Source of the DNA: Pseudomonas sp. BGI-2
GTDB taxonomy: Bacteria; Pseudomonadota; Gammaproteobacteria; Pseudomonadales; Pseudomonadaceae
DNA length: 64,000 nt
NCBI RefSeq assembly: GCF_004310295.1
Contig: NZ_SISB01000002.1
Span: 186,001-250,000, forward strand
Direction: 5' to 3'
Shown here one piece after another: positions 18,674 through 28,133 of the stretch. A program made the position numbers and the translations under genes. The notes beneath the pieces are model-generated. The model had not been told where the DNA came from and ran no database searches. It saw only the letters and a list, made by a program, of their open reading frames with translations. Numbering within the stretch: position 1 is the first letter of the stretch; each line of letters starts with the position of its first letter.

Positions 18674-19270
18674 TTACGGCACCAGATAACCTTTCACGCC
18701 CGTGAAGATAATCTGTGCCGCCAGCGCGCACACAAACAATCCCATCAACCGGCTGACGATCTGCAACCCTTGGTCACCGAGAATCCGCTCGATGCGGTTG
18801 GACAGATAAAGCACCACGCCGACCGTAAAACTGGCCAGGGCAATACTGAGAATGGCCGTGAGTTTGTCGTCCCAATGTGGCTGGCTCACGCCCATGACCA
18901 GCAAGGCACCGATGGTGCCGGGGCCGACCGTCAATGGAATGGTCAGCGGGACGATGGTCACGTCCTGCTGCACATTGTCGGTCTGCACCGCCGACTTGCC
19001 TTGGGCCATGCCCAGTGCCGAGATAAACAGCACGCTGCCGGCGCCGATGCGGAACGCGTCCACGGTGATGCCGAAGACATTGAAAATGACCCGCCCGAAC
19101 AGGTATAGCAAAACGCTGGACACCAGCGTGGCGGTTGCCACTTTCCAGGCCAGTCGACGCTGTTCCTTGCGTGAATAACCGCGGGTCAGACTGATGAAGC
19201 AGGACAACACGAAGAACGGGCTGTAGAGCACCAGCATCTTCAGGTAAACGCTGAATAACACGTGGAGCAT
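18674..19270 (-). CDS. MarC/NAAT-family integral membrane protein
   Basis: The ~198-residue product has about six hydrophobic segments and the family features SPFFVLSCFISLT near the N-terminus and PLTIPLTVGPGTIGALL in the middle. It belongs to the MarC family (UPF0056), whose members sit in the inner membrane; transport of small molecules such as amino acids has been proposed for some, but the function is mostly unknown. The start MLHVLFS at 19270 fits the family; an ATG 15 bases upstream is possible and neither has a clear ribosome binding site. The gene converges on toxin 2, with only 21 bases between the stops, and separates the toxins from the three-gene module. Confidence 0.85.
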   Translation of the reverse strand: MLHVLFSVYLKMLVLYSPFFVLSCFISLTRGYSRKEQRRLAWKVATATLVSSVLLYLFGRVIFNVFGITVDAFRIGAGSVLFISALGMAQGKSAVQTDNVQQDVTIVPLTIPLTVGPGTIGALLVMGVSQPHWDDKLTAILSIALASFTVGVVLYLSNRIERILGDQGLQIVSRLMGLFVCALAAQIIFTGVKGYLVP

Positions 19271-19285
19271 GGTTTTGGCTCGCAT

Positions 19286-19528
19286 CCAGAGAGGGGTGAG
19301 TCGGAGTCTATCAGTCGGCCAATTGTCTGTGGGTGTCGAGTTTAAAAGATCTGAAAGTTATTTTTCTTCACGTGTAGTCTGTTCGACTGAGTTTGATTGG
19401 TTAGTTGTTTGTGATTGATTCTGTGGATGATGTTACAAGTTTGGGTTTGTCAGAGTGAGTTTGTTTGTTTATCGTTTCTTCCAGCAAGTTCATGATGAGC
19501 TTGCATTAATGTCGATAAGGAAGAAGTC
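19286..19528. other. AT-rich intergenic region, divergent promoters expected
   Basis: This ~240-base gap lies between the divergent MarC gene and the three-gene module. It is T-rich on the plus strand and contains no gene. AAGGA at about 19517-19521, seven bases before the GTG at 19529, is the ribosome binding site of the first module gene. I see no promoter pair strong enough to call. Confidence 0.5.
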
Positions 19529-20314
19529 GTGAATAATTTGTCTAGTGAAGTTCATATTGCTGCCTGTTTAAAAAGTCTTCAGGCTTATGACCTGGGTGAA
19601 CAACTATTTATTCGACCCCGCGGTTTGTTTGCGTCGGGTGACGAAGTTGAAGTGCCGTCGAAGGGATCGATCGTAGGCGAAGGCCTTATTAGTTTCAGCG
19701 GTAACCTCACCGGTATTAACCGCAGTGACGCACAGAATGCTTATCAGTATGCGACGCTTGTGGCAAACAAACAGTTTCCACTGGAGCACCAGGGCAAGGA
19801 ATGGTACGCGCAGTTCCGTAAAGTCATGGGTGAGATTGGTTGGGCGGAGACTAGCAAATACTTCAATGATCTGGACGTGTCGGGAACCAGTGTCCGCATG
19901 GACAAGTTGGTACTGGAGATCCTTGCTTCGGTAGTCACAGGCCTTGCCGTACCGGGCCCGGCTGCTGCTCTGATGCTGAAAACCGCGGGGGATGCGATTT
20001 CCGCCCTGCAAAAACGCGATACCGCATTGACGCTTTATGAGAGCAACTTGCTGAAACATGGTGTGGGTGGCATATCGGCCGGCTCGTGTATCGATGTTAA
20101 CGGTGCTTCTGTTTTTGCCATTGGTACAGTACGTTTTCTACGCGAGAATTCATCGAGAAAAGTGCTGTTCGTCGATGTGGATGTTCGTAATGTAAATCTG
20201 TATCGCGGTGAATCAGTTTTCGAAAAGAATGATCTGCAGGCTGCGGCTACTCGTGAGTTGATTGCATCGAAACTTGTTAAGTACTCGACTGATAAACTCG
20301 ACTACGATATTTGA
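19529..20314 (+). CDS. Unrecognised protein, module gene A (paralog of gene C)
   Basis: I do not recognise this 261-residue protein. It starts with GTG at 19529, supported by AAGGA upstream. There is no signal peptide. A conserved-looking block FSGNLTGINRSDAQNAYQYA (residues ~56-75), a following EWYAQFRKVMGEIGW and a later block ALQKRDTALTLYESNLLK (~157-174) recur in changed form in the third gene of the cluster, and the first block also in the second gene. A hydrophobic stretch at about 126-153 (ILASVVTGLAVPGPAAALML) could be a buried or membrane-inserting helix. The C-terminal third looks like beta strands. It is the first gene of a three-gene run; a hairpin separates it from the next. A role linked to the giant toxins upstream is only a guess from position. 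Confidence 0.75.
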   Translation: MNNLSSEVHIAACLKSLQAYDLGEQLFIRPRGLFASGDEVEVPSKGSIVGEGLISFSGNLTGINRSDAQNAYQYATLVANKQFPLEHQGKEWYAQFRKVMGEIGWAETSKYFNDLDVSGTSVRMDKLVLEILASVVTGLAVPGPAAALMLKTAGDAISALQKRDTALTLYESNLLKHGVGGISAGSCIDVNGASVFAIGTVRFLRENSSRKVLFVDVDVRNVNLYRGESVFEKNDLQAAATRELIASKLVKYSTDKLDYDI

Positions 20315-20324
20315 TAGGGTCTGG

Positions 20325-20352
20325 AAGGGCGGTCGAAACAACGACTGCCCTT
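20325..20352 (+). other. Strong hairpin inside the three-gene module
   Basis: AAGGGCGGTCG (20325-20335) pairs with CGACTGCCCTT (20342-20352), 11 bp with one G-T pair and a 6-base loop AAACAA. No T run follows. It sits between gene A and the GGAGG of gene B, so it may protect the 3' end of gene A mRNA or lower read-through to gene B. Confidence 0.6.
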
Positions 20353-20372
20353 CGCTGTGTGGAGGTATTTAA

Positions 20373-21101
20373 ATGAGATGTGATTATTCAGTACTGGTTG
20401 TCGGGGCTGCGGTTTTGATAGTGCCCGAATCAGAGGGTCTGACCACTTATGATGATGTGGTCAATACGGTGTTGTATGCACAGTTGGCAGCCAATAAAAA
20501 AACAGAACTAGAGCCAGGTGTGAGTTGGTATGACACCTATATGAAAGTTTTGGATGGTATCTGGACGTGGCCCGTTAAAGCGCGCGAAGACTTGAGTCTC
20601 CCTCCAGAGAGTGTTGAGTCGGCGGTTCAGTGGGCGGCCGCAGCGATGTCCAGAGTGGGGGCAGATGAAGGGCATGTGACTGCCGAAGTGTTGTCACGAA
20701 TTGCCAACGAATCGGACATCGACCCGGCAGCCAACTTGTTGCGCAGCCATATGCAAAAAGTGTCCAAAGAGCAGTCCTCCGAGGTGCCGACACCTGCGAT
20801 GGATATTCGTTTACTGGTCATCGTGGCGCCAACACCGACGTCGTTCAGCAGCGTATGTATCGAGCTCAAAACCAATCAATTGCTGAGTTCCAACCCTTTG
20901 GCGCACCTCTATTTTGGCGAAGATGTACAGGGCATCATTAGCCGCCGTTACGTCCGGGCGAAGCTGTCGGAAGCGGTATATGCACCAGTACGGGATCAAA
21001 TTGCTCTGAAGATCAAAGACCGGATCGGAACCAATGTTGCAAAGCTGACCCTGCACGACGATGCCTGCAGCACCACGGAGCCAGGGGAGGTTCGGTCATG
21101 A
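20373..21101 (+). CDS. Unrecognised protein, module gene B
   Basis: I do not recognise this 242-residue protein. The ATG at 20373 follows TGGAGGT seven bases upstream, a strong ribosome binding site. Residues 5-17 are hydrophobic (YSVLVVGAAVLIV) but lack a typical signal-peptide charge and cleavage pattern. The segment EGLTTYDDVVNTVLYAQLAANKK followed by a WYDTYMKVLDG block lines up with the matching parts of genes A and C, so B looks like the most diverged member of the same family. It is joined to gene C by a 4-base ATGA overlap, so the two are translated together. Confidence 0.7.
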   Translation: MRCDYSVLVVGAAVLIVPESEGLTTYDDVVNTVLYAQLAANKKTELEPGVSWYDTYMKVLDGIWTWPVKAREDLSLPPESVESAVQWAAAAMSRVGADEGHVTAEVLSRIANESDIDPAANLLRSHMQKVSKEQSSEVPTPAMDIRLLVIVAPTPTSFSSVCIELKTNQLLSSNPLAHLYFGEDVQGIISRRYVRAKLSEAVYAPVRDQIALKIKDRIGTNVAKLTLHDDACSTTEPGEVRS

Positions 21102-21739
21102 CGGATCTGATTGCACCACCGGCAGCGGTGGTCGGCGGCAGTATCGTGTCGTTCGCCAGCGGTCTGCCTGCGTCCCACCGCGAAGACGTCTACATGAGCA
21201 CGGCTTTTGCGCAAAGAGCCACACGCGATGCCGTTAATGATGGATTATCGGGCGATTGGTTCGACTACTACTGCAACCAACTCCGATTTCTGGGATGGGA
21301 TGTGCCCACACCTCAAACGTTTTCACCCGCGCCTGCCGCTCCGATGGGCAGCAAAGCGATACAACGTATCCGGGAATCCATCGGTGATAGATTCTCAATA
21401 CCCATCAGCCGCGCCCTGACAGCGTTGGAGCGCAATTCGCTGGCGCTCGAAATGTTTGAGTCCACGACCCTGAAGGGAGACATTGCCTACTTTCAGATGA
21501 TTCCTTGCGTAATGAACGGCGCGCACAAGGTGGATATGGCCGTCTATCACCGCAAGTTTTCGATGGTGGGAGGCATCTCTCGGTTCCTGTTCAGCAAAAA
21601 TGATTCGCTTGAGCAAAAAAGCACCGAACAGATAACCACGATCACGTTCAACACGCTTCATTACGGCGCGTTTCGGGAGAAGGTGAAGAAGTCTGTAGTG
21701 TCCCAGTCCCTGAAATACTTGAGCGCTCTGGACATCTGA
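21098..21739 (+). CDS. Unrecognised protein, module gene C (paralog of gene A)
   Basis: I do not recognise this 213-residue protein. SFASGLPASHREDVYMSTAF at residues ~13-32, then DWFDYYCNQLRFLGW, and then ALTALERNSLALEMFESTTL near residue 106 correspond in order to SFSGNLTGINRSDAQNAYQY, EWYAQFRKVMGEIGW and AISALQKRDTALTLYESNLL of gene A. A and C also share a C-terminal end of the type LKYLSALDI / LVKYSTDKLDYDI. No signal peptide or clear membrane segment is seen. It starts inside the stop of gene B (ATGA) and converges on retS with 22 bases between them. The cluster ends here. Confidence 0.72.
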   Translation: MTDLIAPPAAVVGGSIVSFASGLPASHREDVYMSTAFAQRATRDAVNDGLSGDWFDYYCNQLRFLGWDVPTPQTFSPAPAAPMGSKAIQRIRESIGDRFSIPISRALTALERNSLALEMFESTTLKGDIAYFQMIPCVMNGAHKVDMAVYHRKFSMVGGISRFLFSKNDSLEQKSTEQITTITFNTLHYGAFREKVKKSVVSQSLKYLSALDI

Positions 21740-21761
21740 CCGAGCGCCAGCCCGAGGGATT

Positions 21762-24536
21762 TCAGATGGTCGACACTGTGCGGTTCTGCTGATCCCGCTG
21801 GGCAACCCAATGCTCGATCAGGTCGCGCAACTGCGACAGCTCGACCGGTTTGGCCATGTGCCCGTCCATGCCGGCCTGGCGCGCACGCTCTTTATGCTCG
21901 GCCAGGATATGTGCGGTCAGCGCCACCACTGGCGTGCGGATCCGCTGGTTGCCGACTTCCCAGGCACGTAGCTGCTGGGTGGCAGAGAAACCATCGAGGA
22001 TCGGCATTTCACAGTCCATCAGGACCAGGTCATAACGCCGGGCTTTCATTGCCTGCAAGGCTTCTTCGCCATTGCTGGCGGTGTCCGGTTGCAGGTTGAG
22101 CTTGCCGAGCATGCCGCGAATCACCTTGGTCGAGATGTTGTTGTCTTCGGCCACCAGGATGCGGAAATCACTCGGGACCTTGACCGGAAGCGTCGGGCCG
22201 GTGGGCAGATGCTGCGAGACGGCCGGGCCTTTGTTGCGCTGGTTCAGCTCGTCCGCCAGGGTGGTCTTGAGGGTGTAGCCGGCCACCGGTTTGGCGAGGA
22301 TGCGTTTGATCCCCGAGTTGCGCGCGATGATCTTGCTCGGCGCGTTGCTGATGCCGGTGAGCATGATCAGCAGAATGTCGTGGTTCAGGCTCGGGTCTTC
22401 CTTGATCTTGGCCGCCAATTGCATGCCGGTCATGCCAGGCATGTTCTGGTCCAGCAGGACCACGTCGAAATAATCGCGCAGGTGAGCCTTGGTGCGCAGC
22501 AGCGCCAGAGCCTCTTTACCGGATGGCACGGCGCTGACGTTCAGGCCCCAGGCGCTGCATTGCTGCACCAGCACTTTGCGGCAGGTGTCGTTATCGTCCA
22601 CCACCAGCACGCGCGCACCTTGCAGTGGTCCATCGAGGTCGGAGGTCGGGTGCTCGAGACGATCAGGGTCCAGCGGCAAGGTCAGCCACAAGGTGCTGCC
22701 CTGGTTGGCACCGCTCTTGATACCGAATTCCCCTTGCATCAAGCGGATCAGCTGACGGGCAATCACCAGCCCCAGGTTACCGCCCAGGCTGGTCGCCGAG
22801 AGGAAGTGTTTGCTGTGCAGTTCGGCGTGCATCAGGGCGTCGCGTTCTTCGGCCTCCATCGGCACGCCGCTGTCCTGCACGGCGATGCGCAGGCGCGGTT
22901 TGGCGCTGCGTTCGTCGAGGGCGACGACGATCAGGATCTCGCCCTCGTCGGTTTTCTTCAGGGCGTTTTCCAGCAGGCTCAGCAAGGTCTGGCGCAGGCG
23001 CGTCGGGTCACCGCTGATGACGCGCGGCACTTGCGGCTGGATAAAGCTGATCAACTCGACGTTCTGCTGTTCGGCCTTGGCGCGGAAGATGCTCAGGCAG
23101 TCTTCGATCAAGGCGTTGAGATCAAACTGCACGTCGTCCAGTTCGATCTGTCCGGATTCGAGCTTGGAGATGTCGAGAATCTCGTTGATCAGGGTCAGCA
23201 GTTCGTTGCCGGCACTGTGGATGGTCTGCACGTAGTCACGCTGCTTGACCGACAACGGTGTGCCCAGCAGCAGTTCGGTCATGCCCAGCACGCCGTTCAT
23301 CGGGGTGCGGATTTCGTGGCTGATCTTCGCCAGGAACTCGGCCTTGGCGTTAATCTCGGCGTTGCTGGCCGCCAGGTCGCGGCTGACGCTGAAACGATCT
23401 TCGGTGATGCTGCGCTGACGTTCGCCCAGCGCAATGCTCATCAACAGGCCACTGATGCAGATGAACACCAACAGCGTGATGATCAGCCCTTGAGGGGCGA
23501 CCAGGGTCAGCCCCAGCAGGGCGGGCAACATGATCAGCGTACCAATGTTGAACACCACCATCGCCGCCACGAACAAGCGCGCCGGGCGATACCCCTTTTG
23601 CCAGTGATAGGCACCGACGAACAACATGCTCAGGCCTGCCAGGGCGACCAGGGCGTAGGTAATAATGTTCAGCGGCAGTGTGTTGACGAACAACAGCAGC
23701 AAGCCGCAGACCACGATGAACAGAATGTCCCCCAGCAACAGCTTGTTCAGCGGGTGCGACCCGAGCGGGGCGAAGAAGCGATAGGCGAACATCAGGCCGC
23801 AGGGCGCCGTCAGCAGCAAGGCGAGATAAGCGCCGGGCGTCTGCACCGCGTGCCAGTTGGGTAGCCATGGTCCTGCCAGATTCAGCAGCAGCAACAGGCT
23901 GAGCATCAACAGGGCTTCGCATCCGGCCAGCCAGACGCTGCTGCGCGAGCGGGTATAGGCATAGCGGACGAGGTTGTGCAGGATCAGCATGCCGATGCAA
24001 CCGAACAGCAGGCCGTAAATCAGCATCTGGTTCTGATTGGCTGCGGTCATGACCGCCGATTGCAGGGTGATGTACGGCCGCAACTGGTGTTCGGACACCA
24101 GTCGCAGGTAGACGTCCAGGGGTTTGTCGCTTTGCGGCAGCGGCAACATGAAATCGCTGCTGGGCAGGGGACGGTCAGTCTGGGGCTGGCCGGTGCCGGT
24201 GTTCAGTTGATCGATCAGCGTGTCGCCGTCGAGCACATACAGATTGAGGTGCGACAGGTCGGGGGCGAACACTCGCAGCAATTGCTCGTGCTTGCCGGGC
24301 GTGAGCCTGAAACGCAGCCACAACGCACCTTCGGGCTCGGCCGCGGAGAGGCGGTCGAGTTCGATGGGGCTGAATTGATTGGTGTAGCGAGCGGAACGGA
24401 TGTCGCTCAGCTGCAGGTCGCCCTGTTCGTCAAGCAATACCGCCCAGCCACTGCCTTGCGCGGCCTGGGCCGGAAGCATGCAGAGCAAGGTCAGCAACGT
24501 GACGGTTAATCCTATGGCAATCCTGAGCCAGCGCAC
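21762..24536 (-). CDS. retS: RetS hybrid sensor kinase/response regulator
   Basis: The 924-residue protein has a signal peptide (cut near AQAAQG), a periplasmic 7TMR-DISMED2 sensor domain, seven membrane helices (~170-385), a histidine kinase part with H407 in [11 protein letters not shown], and two receiver domains with D696 (LLDQNMPG) and D841 (LMDCEMPI). This domain order with two receivers is that of RetS rather than LadS. In P. aeruginosa RetS binds GacS and blocks the Gac/Rsm cascade, so it favours the motile, cytotoxic state and represses biofilm and type VI secretion genes. The ATPase region has DSGVP and LGGNLGL boxes, somewhat altered from active kinases. The neighbours purD, purH and fis match the known retS locus. 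A perfect TATAAT lies about 30 bases before the start. Confidence 0.93.
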   Translation of the reverse strand: MRWLRIAIGLTVTLLTLLCMLPAQAAQGSGWAVLLDEQGDLQLSDIRSARYTNQFSPIELDRLSAAEPEGALWLRFRLTPGKHEQLLRVFAPDLSHLNLYVLDGDTLIDQLNTGTGQPQTDRPLPSSDFMLPLPQSDKPLDVYLRLVSEHQLRPYITLQSAVMTAANQNQMLIYGLLFGCIGMLILHNLVRYAYTRSRSSVWLAGCEALLMLSLLLLLNLAGPWLPNWHAVQTPGAYLALLLTAPCGLMFAYRFFAPLGSHPLNKLLLGDILFIVVCGLLLLFVNTLPLNIITYALVALAGLSMLFVGAYHWQKGYRPARLFVAAMVVFNIGTLIMLPALLGLTLVAPQGLIITLLVFICISGLLMSIALGERQRSITEDRFSVSRDLAASNAEINAKAEFLAKISHEIRTPMNGVLGMTELLLGTPLSVKQRDYVQTIHSAGNELLTLINEILDISKLESGQIELDDVQFDLNALIEDCLSIFRAKAEQQNVELISFIQPQVPRVISGDPTRLRQTLLSLLENALKKTDEGEILIVVALDERSAKPRLRIAVQDSGVPMEAEERDALMHAELHSKHFLSATSLGGNLGLVIARQLIRLMQGEFGIKSGANQGSTLWLTLPLDPDRLEHPTSDLDGPLQGARVLVVDDNDTCRKVLVQQCSAWGLNVSAVPSGKEALALLRTKAHLRDYFDVVLLDQNMPGMTGMQLAAKIKEDPSLNHDILLIMLTGISNAPSKIIARNSGIKRILAKPVAGYTLKTTLADELNQRNKGPAVSQHLPTGPTLPVKVPSDFRILVAEDNNISTKVIRGMLGKLNLQPDTASNGEEALQAMKARRYDLVLMDCEMPILDGFSATQQLRAWEVGNQRIRTPVVALTAHILAEHKERARQAGMDGHMAKPVELSQLRDLIEHWVAQRDQQNRTVSTI

Positions 24537-24565
24537 GGCGAAATCCCTTCGTAGGTTGATGCCAG

Positions 24566-24571
24566 ATTATA
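24566..24571 (-). promoter_or_regulatory. Likely -10 box of retS
   Basis: Read on the minus strand this is TATAAT, a perfect sigma-70 -10 hexamer 29 bases before the retS ATG. No good -35 hexamer is found at 16-18 bases, so the promoter may depend on an activator. Confidence 0.45.
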
Positions 24572-24600
24572 ACTATGCGCGGCGTCGGAACAGTCCGGCA

Positions 24601-24621
24601 AGGGCTTGAAGCTCAAGCCCT
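24601..24621 (-). terminator. Hairpin after purD, possible terminator
   Basis: AGGGCTTGA (24601-24609) and TCAAGCCCT (24613-24621) form a perfect 9-bp stem with a 3-base loop, extended by GGCA/TGCC with one bulge. It lies 14 bases after the purD stop. No T run follows on the minus strand, so it is a weak terminator at best. Confidence 0.5.
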
Positions 24622-24635
24622 GCCGAACGGATCGC

Positions 24636-25931
24636 TTATTCCTGATTTTCGCCACGCTCGCGGGCAATGGCGCGGTAGCCAATGTCCTTGCGATAGAAAC
24701 AGCCTTCCCAGTCAATCTTTGCCGCCAGTTTGTAAGCCTGCTGCTGGGCAGCATCAACGCTGGCGCCCATGGCGGTTGCACAAAGCACACGACCACCGGC
24801 CGTCACCACTTGACCGTCCTTGAGCGCAGTGCCGGCGTGGAAGACTTTACCTTCCAGTGTGGCGGCTGCATCCAGACCGTTGATGGCAACGCCTTTAGCG
24901 TAGTCGCCAGGATAGCCGCCCGCGGCCAGCACGATACCGACGCTCGGACGTGGATCCCATTGCGCTTCGACCTTGTCCAGGGCTTGCGCCAGGGCCGCTT
25001 CGACCAGCAACACCAGGCTCGACTGCAAACGCAGCATCACCGGTTGGGTCTCAGGGTCGCCGAAACGGCAGTTGAATTCGATGACTTTTGGGTTACCAGC
25101 TTTGTCGATCATCAAACCGGCGTACAGGAAGCCAGTGTAAACGTTGCCTTCCTCGGCCATGCCACGCACGGTCGGCCAGATCACCAGGTCCATGACCCGC
25201 TGATGGACCTCGGCGGTGACGACCGGGGCCGGGGAGTAAGCACCCATGCCGCCAGTGTTCGGACCGGTATCGCCGTCACCGACGCGTTTGTGGTCCTGGC
25301 TGGTGGCCATTGGCAGCACGTTCTTGCCGTCGACCATGACAATGAAGCTGGCTTCTTCCCCGTCCAGGAATTCTTCGATCACGACACGGGAACCGGCGTC
25401 GCCGAACGCATTGCCCGCGAGCATGTCGCGCACAGCGTCTTCGGCTTCGGTCAAGGTCATGGCAACGATCACGCCTTTACCGGCAGCCAGGCCATCGGCC
25501 TTGATCACGATCGGCGCGCCTTTTTCACGCAGATAAGCCAGGGCAGGCTCGATCTCGGTGAAGTTCTGATAGTCGGCAGTCGGGATCTTGTGGCGCGCCA
25601 GGAAATCCTTGGTGAAGGCTTTCGAACCTTCCAGCTGGGCAGCGCCGGCCGTCGGACCGAAGCAATCCAGGCCACGGGAGCGGAACAGATCGACAACACC
25701 GGCAACCAGCGGCACTTCCGGGCCGACGATGGTCAGGGAAACGTTTTTCTCGGCAAAGTCGGCCAGCTGTTCAAGGGCCAGCACGTCGATGGCGACGTTC
25801 TCACACTTGGCTTCAATGGCGGTGCCGGCGTTGCCCGGGGCAACAAACACTTTCTGCACACGCGGATCCTGAGCCACTTTCCAGGCCAGTGCGTGTTCAC
25901 GGCCACCGCTGCCAATGATCAAAACATTCAT
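24636..25931 (-). CDS. purD: Phosphoribosylamine-glycine ligase (purD)
   Basis: The 431-residue product is a full-length GAR synthetase, the second step of purine synthesis, joining glycine to phosphoribosylamine with ATP. The N-terminus MNVLIIGSGGREHALAWK, the ATP-grasp motifs PNTGGMGAYSPAP and the metal/substrate segment EFNCRFGDPETQ are all present. It follows purH on the same strand, with a REP pair in the 190-base gap between them, and precedes retS. Confidence 0.97.
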   Translation of the reverse strand: MNVLIIGSGGREHALAWKVAQDPRVQKVFVAPGNAGTAIEAKCENVAIDVLALEQLADFAEKNVSLTIVGPEVPLVAGVVDLFRSRGLDCFGPTAGAAQLEGSKAFTKDFLARHKIPTADYQNFTEIEPALAYLREKGAPIVIKADGLAAGKGVIVAMTLTEAEDAVRDMLAGNAFGDAGSRVVIEEFLDGEEASFIVMVDGKNVLPMATSQDHKRVGDGDTGPNTGGMGAYSPAPVVTAEVHQRVMDLVIWPTVRGMAEEGNVYTGFLYAGLMIDKAGNPKVIEFNCRFGDPETQPVMLRLQSSLVLLVEAALAQALDKVEAQWDPRPSVGIVLAAGGYPGDYAKGVAINGLDAAATLEGKVFHAGTALKDGQVVTAGGRVLCATAMGASVDAAQQQAYKLAAKIDWEGCFYRKDIGYRAIARERGENQE

Positions 25932-26016
25932 TTCAAAAACCTCGGATGACGCTAATTCTGTGGAGCAGCCTCAGCTGCTTGGCTGCCAGTGCGCGGCATC
26001 TGCCATCACACCGAAC

Positions 26017-26107
26017 CTGTAGGAGCGAGGCTTGCCCGCGAAGGCCTCACCTCGATGTTGCTGTTACACCGCGGCGTCCCCTTCGCGGGCAAGCCTCGCT
26101 CCTACAG
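26017..26107. repeat. REP-type inverted pair between purH and purD
   Basis: Two perfect 28-base arms, beginning CTGTAGGAGCGAGGCTTGCC (26017-26044) and ending with its reverse complement (26080-26107), flank a 35-base spacer. This is the common GTAGGAGCGAGGC REP class of fluorescent pseudomonads. Confidence 0.9.
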
Positions 26108-26123
26108 AAGCAAAGAGCAAAAA

Positions 26124-27731
26124 TCAGTGACGGAAGTGGCGCATGCCGGTGAAGACCATGGCGATGCCGGCTTCATCAGCGGCTGCAATCACTTCGTTGT
26201 CACGCATCGAGCCGCCTGGCTGGATCACCGCAGTGATACCGACCTTGGCCGCGTTGTCGATGCCGTCGCGGAACGGGAAGAACGCATCCGATGCCATGAC
26301 CGCACCTTGTACCTGCAAACCAGCGTGTTCAGCCTTGATCGCCGCAATACGAGCGGAGTTCACGCGGCTCATCTGGCCCGCGCCGACACCGATGGTCTGG
26401 CGATTCTTGGCGTAGACAATGGCGTTGGACTTAACGTACTTGGCGACTTTCCAGGCGAAGATCAGGTCGTTGATTTCCTGTTCGGTCGGAGCACGCTTGG
26501 TCACGACTTTCAAGTCGTCGGCACCGATCATGCCGATGTCGCGGCTCTGCACCAGCAGACCACCGTTGACGCGTTTGTAGTCCCACGCAGCAGCGCGATC
26601 AGCCGACCACTCGCCGCAGGCCAGCAGGCGCACGTTGGCTTTTGCCGCCACGATGGCGCGGGCTTCTTCGCTGACGCTTGGCGCGATGATCACTTCGACG
26701 AACTGACGCTCGACGATAGCCTTGGCGGTTGCAGCATCCAGCTCGCGGTTGAACGCGATGATGCCGCCGAATGCCGACTCGGTGTCGGTGGCGTAAGCCA
26801 GTTCGTAGGCCTGACGGATACCGCCTTCGGCGTCCGGGCTGACGGCAACGCCGCACGGGTTGGCGTGCTTGACGATCACGCAAGCCGGTTTGACGAAGCT
26901 CTTCACGCATTCCAGCGCGGCGTCGGTGTCGGCCACGTTGTTGTACGACAGCTCTTTGCCTTGCAGTTGGGTCGCGGTGGCGATGCCGACTTCGGCTGGC
27001 TTGGCTTCCACGTAGAACGCCGCGCTCTGGTGCGGGTTCTCGCCGTAGCGCATTTCCTGCGCCTTGACGAACTGGCTGTTGAAGGTGCGCGGGAACTCGC
27101 TGCGACCTTCGGTGCTGAGGGTGTCAGCGGCCTGGTTCACGGAGCCCATGTAGTTGGCGATCATGCCGTCATAGGCCGCGGTGTGTTCGAAGGCCTTGAG
27201 CATCAGGTCGAAACGCTGGGCGTAGGTCAGGCCGCCGGCCTTCAGGCCTTCGAGGACGCTGGCGTAGTCGCTGGCATTCACCACGATGGCCACGTCTTTG
27301 TGGTTTTTCGCTGCCGAACGGACCATGGTCGGGCCGCCGATGTCGATGTTTTCGATGGCGGTCGGCAGGTCGCAGCCTGGCTTGTTGATGGTGGCTTCGA
27401 ACGGGTACAGGTTGACCGCGACCAGGTCGATCGGCTTGATGCCGTGCTCGTTCATGATGGCGTCATCGATACCGCGACGACCAAGGATCCCGCCGTGGAT
27501 TTTCGGGTGCAGGGTCTTGACCCGACCGTCCATCATCTCTGCGAAACCGGTGTAATCCGCGACTTCCACTGCGGCAACACCGTTGTCGCGCAGCAGCTTG
27601 AACGTTCCGCCGGTGGAGAGGATCTCGACGCCCAGGGCTTCAAGCTCTTTGGCGAATTCGAGGATCCCGGTCTTGTCGGAAACGCTGATCAAGGCGCGGC
27701 GGATCGGCAGGCGGGTAGTCTGGTCGGTCAT
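26124..27731 (-). CDS. purH: Bifunctional AICAR transformylase/IMP cyclohydrolase (purH)
   Basis: The 535-residue protein catalyses the last two steps of IMP synthesis. The N-terminal MGS-like cyclohydrolase domain starts at [16 protein letters not shown] and has [13 protein letters not shown]; the C-terminal transformylase domain has the catalytic region [14 protein letters not shown] with its lysine-histidine pair. The start [13 protein letters not shown] at 27731 fits the family; the open frame continues 11 codons upstream but without homology. A terminator of fis precedes it, so purH has its own promoter in the ~30 bases after that hairpin or is read through. Confidence 0.97.
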   Translation of the reverse strand: MTDQTTRLPIRRALISVSDKTGILEFAKELEALGVEILSTGGTFKLLRDNGVAAVEVADYTGFAEMMDGRVKTLHPKIHGGILGRRGIDDAIMNEHGIKPIDLVAVNLYPFEATINKPGCDLPTAIENIDIGGPTMVRSAAKNHKDVAIVVNASDYASVLEGLKAGGLTYAQRFDLMLKAFEHTAAYDGMIANYMGSVNQAADTLSTEGRSEFPRTFNSQFVKAQEMRYGENPHQSAAFYVEAKPAEVGIATATQLQGKELSYNNVADTDAALECVKSFVKPACVIVKHANPCGVAVSPDAEGGIRQAYELAYATDTESAFGGIIAFNRELDAATAKAIVERQFVEVIIAPSVSEEARAIVAAKANVRLLACGEWSADRAAAWDYKRVNGGLLVQSRDIGMIGADDLKVVTKRAPTEQEINDLIFAWKVAKYVKSNAIVYAKNRQTIGVGAGQMSRVNSARIAAIKAEHAGLQVQGAVMASDAFFPFRDGIDNAAKVGITAVIQPGGSMRDNEVIAAADEAGIAMVFTGMRHFRH

Positions 27732-27762
27732 TTCAATTTCCATCAAAAGCAAAGGAGTCAGC

Positions 27763-27795
27763 AAAAAAGGCGACCGGTTTTACGCGGGCGCCTTT
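27763..27795 (-). terminator. Rho-independent terminator after fis
   Basis: On the minus strand AAAGGCG (27795-27789) pairs with CGCCTTT (27772-27766) and a T run continues to 27763. It lies just after the fis stop (27813). Confidence 0.75.
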
Positions 27796-27812
27796 CTGGT
27801 TTGATTGAATGC

Positions 27813-28133
27813 TTACAGCAAATCGTACTGCTTGAGTTTCTTGCGCAGCGTGCCTCGGTTCAGCCCGAGCAACTCGCTGGCCTTGGTCTGGTTGCCCTTG
27901 ACGTAGTTCATCACGCACTCGAGCAGGGGAGCCTCGACTTCGGAGAGCACAAGGTTGTACACATCCGTGACGGCAGCGCCTTCAAGGTGGGCGAAATAAT
28001 TGTGCAGCGCTTTCTCGACACTCCCGCGAAGGGTCTGACCTTCTTCGCTCGGCGTATTGAGGTGCTGTTTCAAATTCACATTGTCGCTCACGGGTGTTGT
28101 TCCACTCACTAAAGTCTCGGTCATCATCGTCAT
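27813..28133 (-). CDS. fis: DNA-binding protein Fis
   Basis: The 106-residue protein has the Fis C-terminal helix-turn-helix, [20 protein letters not shown], ending in the typical QYDLL. Fis bends DNA and acts on rRNA promoters, recombination and nucleoid structure. The N-terminus contains the usual [18 protein letters not shown] segment of the dimer core. The ATG at 28133 has GAGG seven bases upstream and overlaps the stop of dusB (ATGA), so the two are one operon, as in other gammaproteobacteria. Confidence 0.96.
   Translation of the reverse strand: MTMMTETLVSGTTPVSDNVNLKQHLNTPSEEGQTLRGSVEKALHNYFAHLEGAAVTDVYNLVLSEVEAPLLECVMNYVKGNQTKASELLGLNRGTLRKKLKQYDLL

Noticed and set aside
22089..23864. 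Long plus-strand open frame of 591 codons opposite retS
   Set aside because: It is antisense to a well-supported sensor kinase, is rich in His, Gln, Arg and Val as expected of the mirror of GC-rich coding DNA, and has no recognisable domain.
25989..28112. Plus-strand open frame of 707 codons opposite purH and fis
   Set aside because: It runs through a REP pair, a terminator and two real genes on the other strand; a by-product of high GC content.
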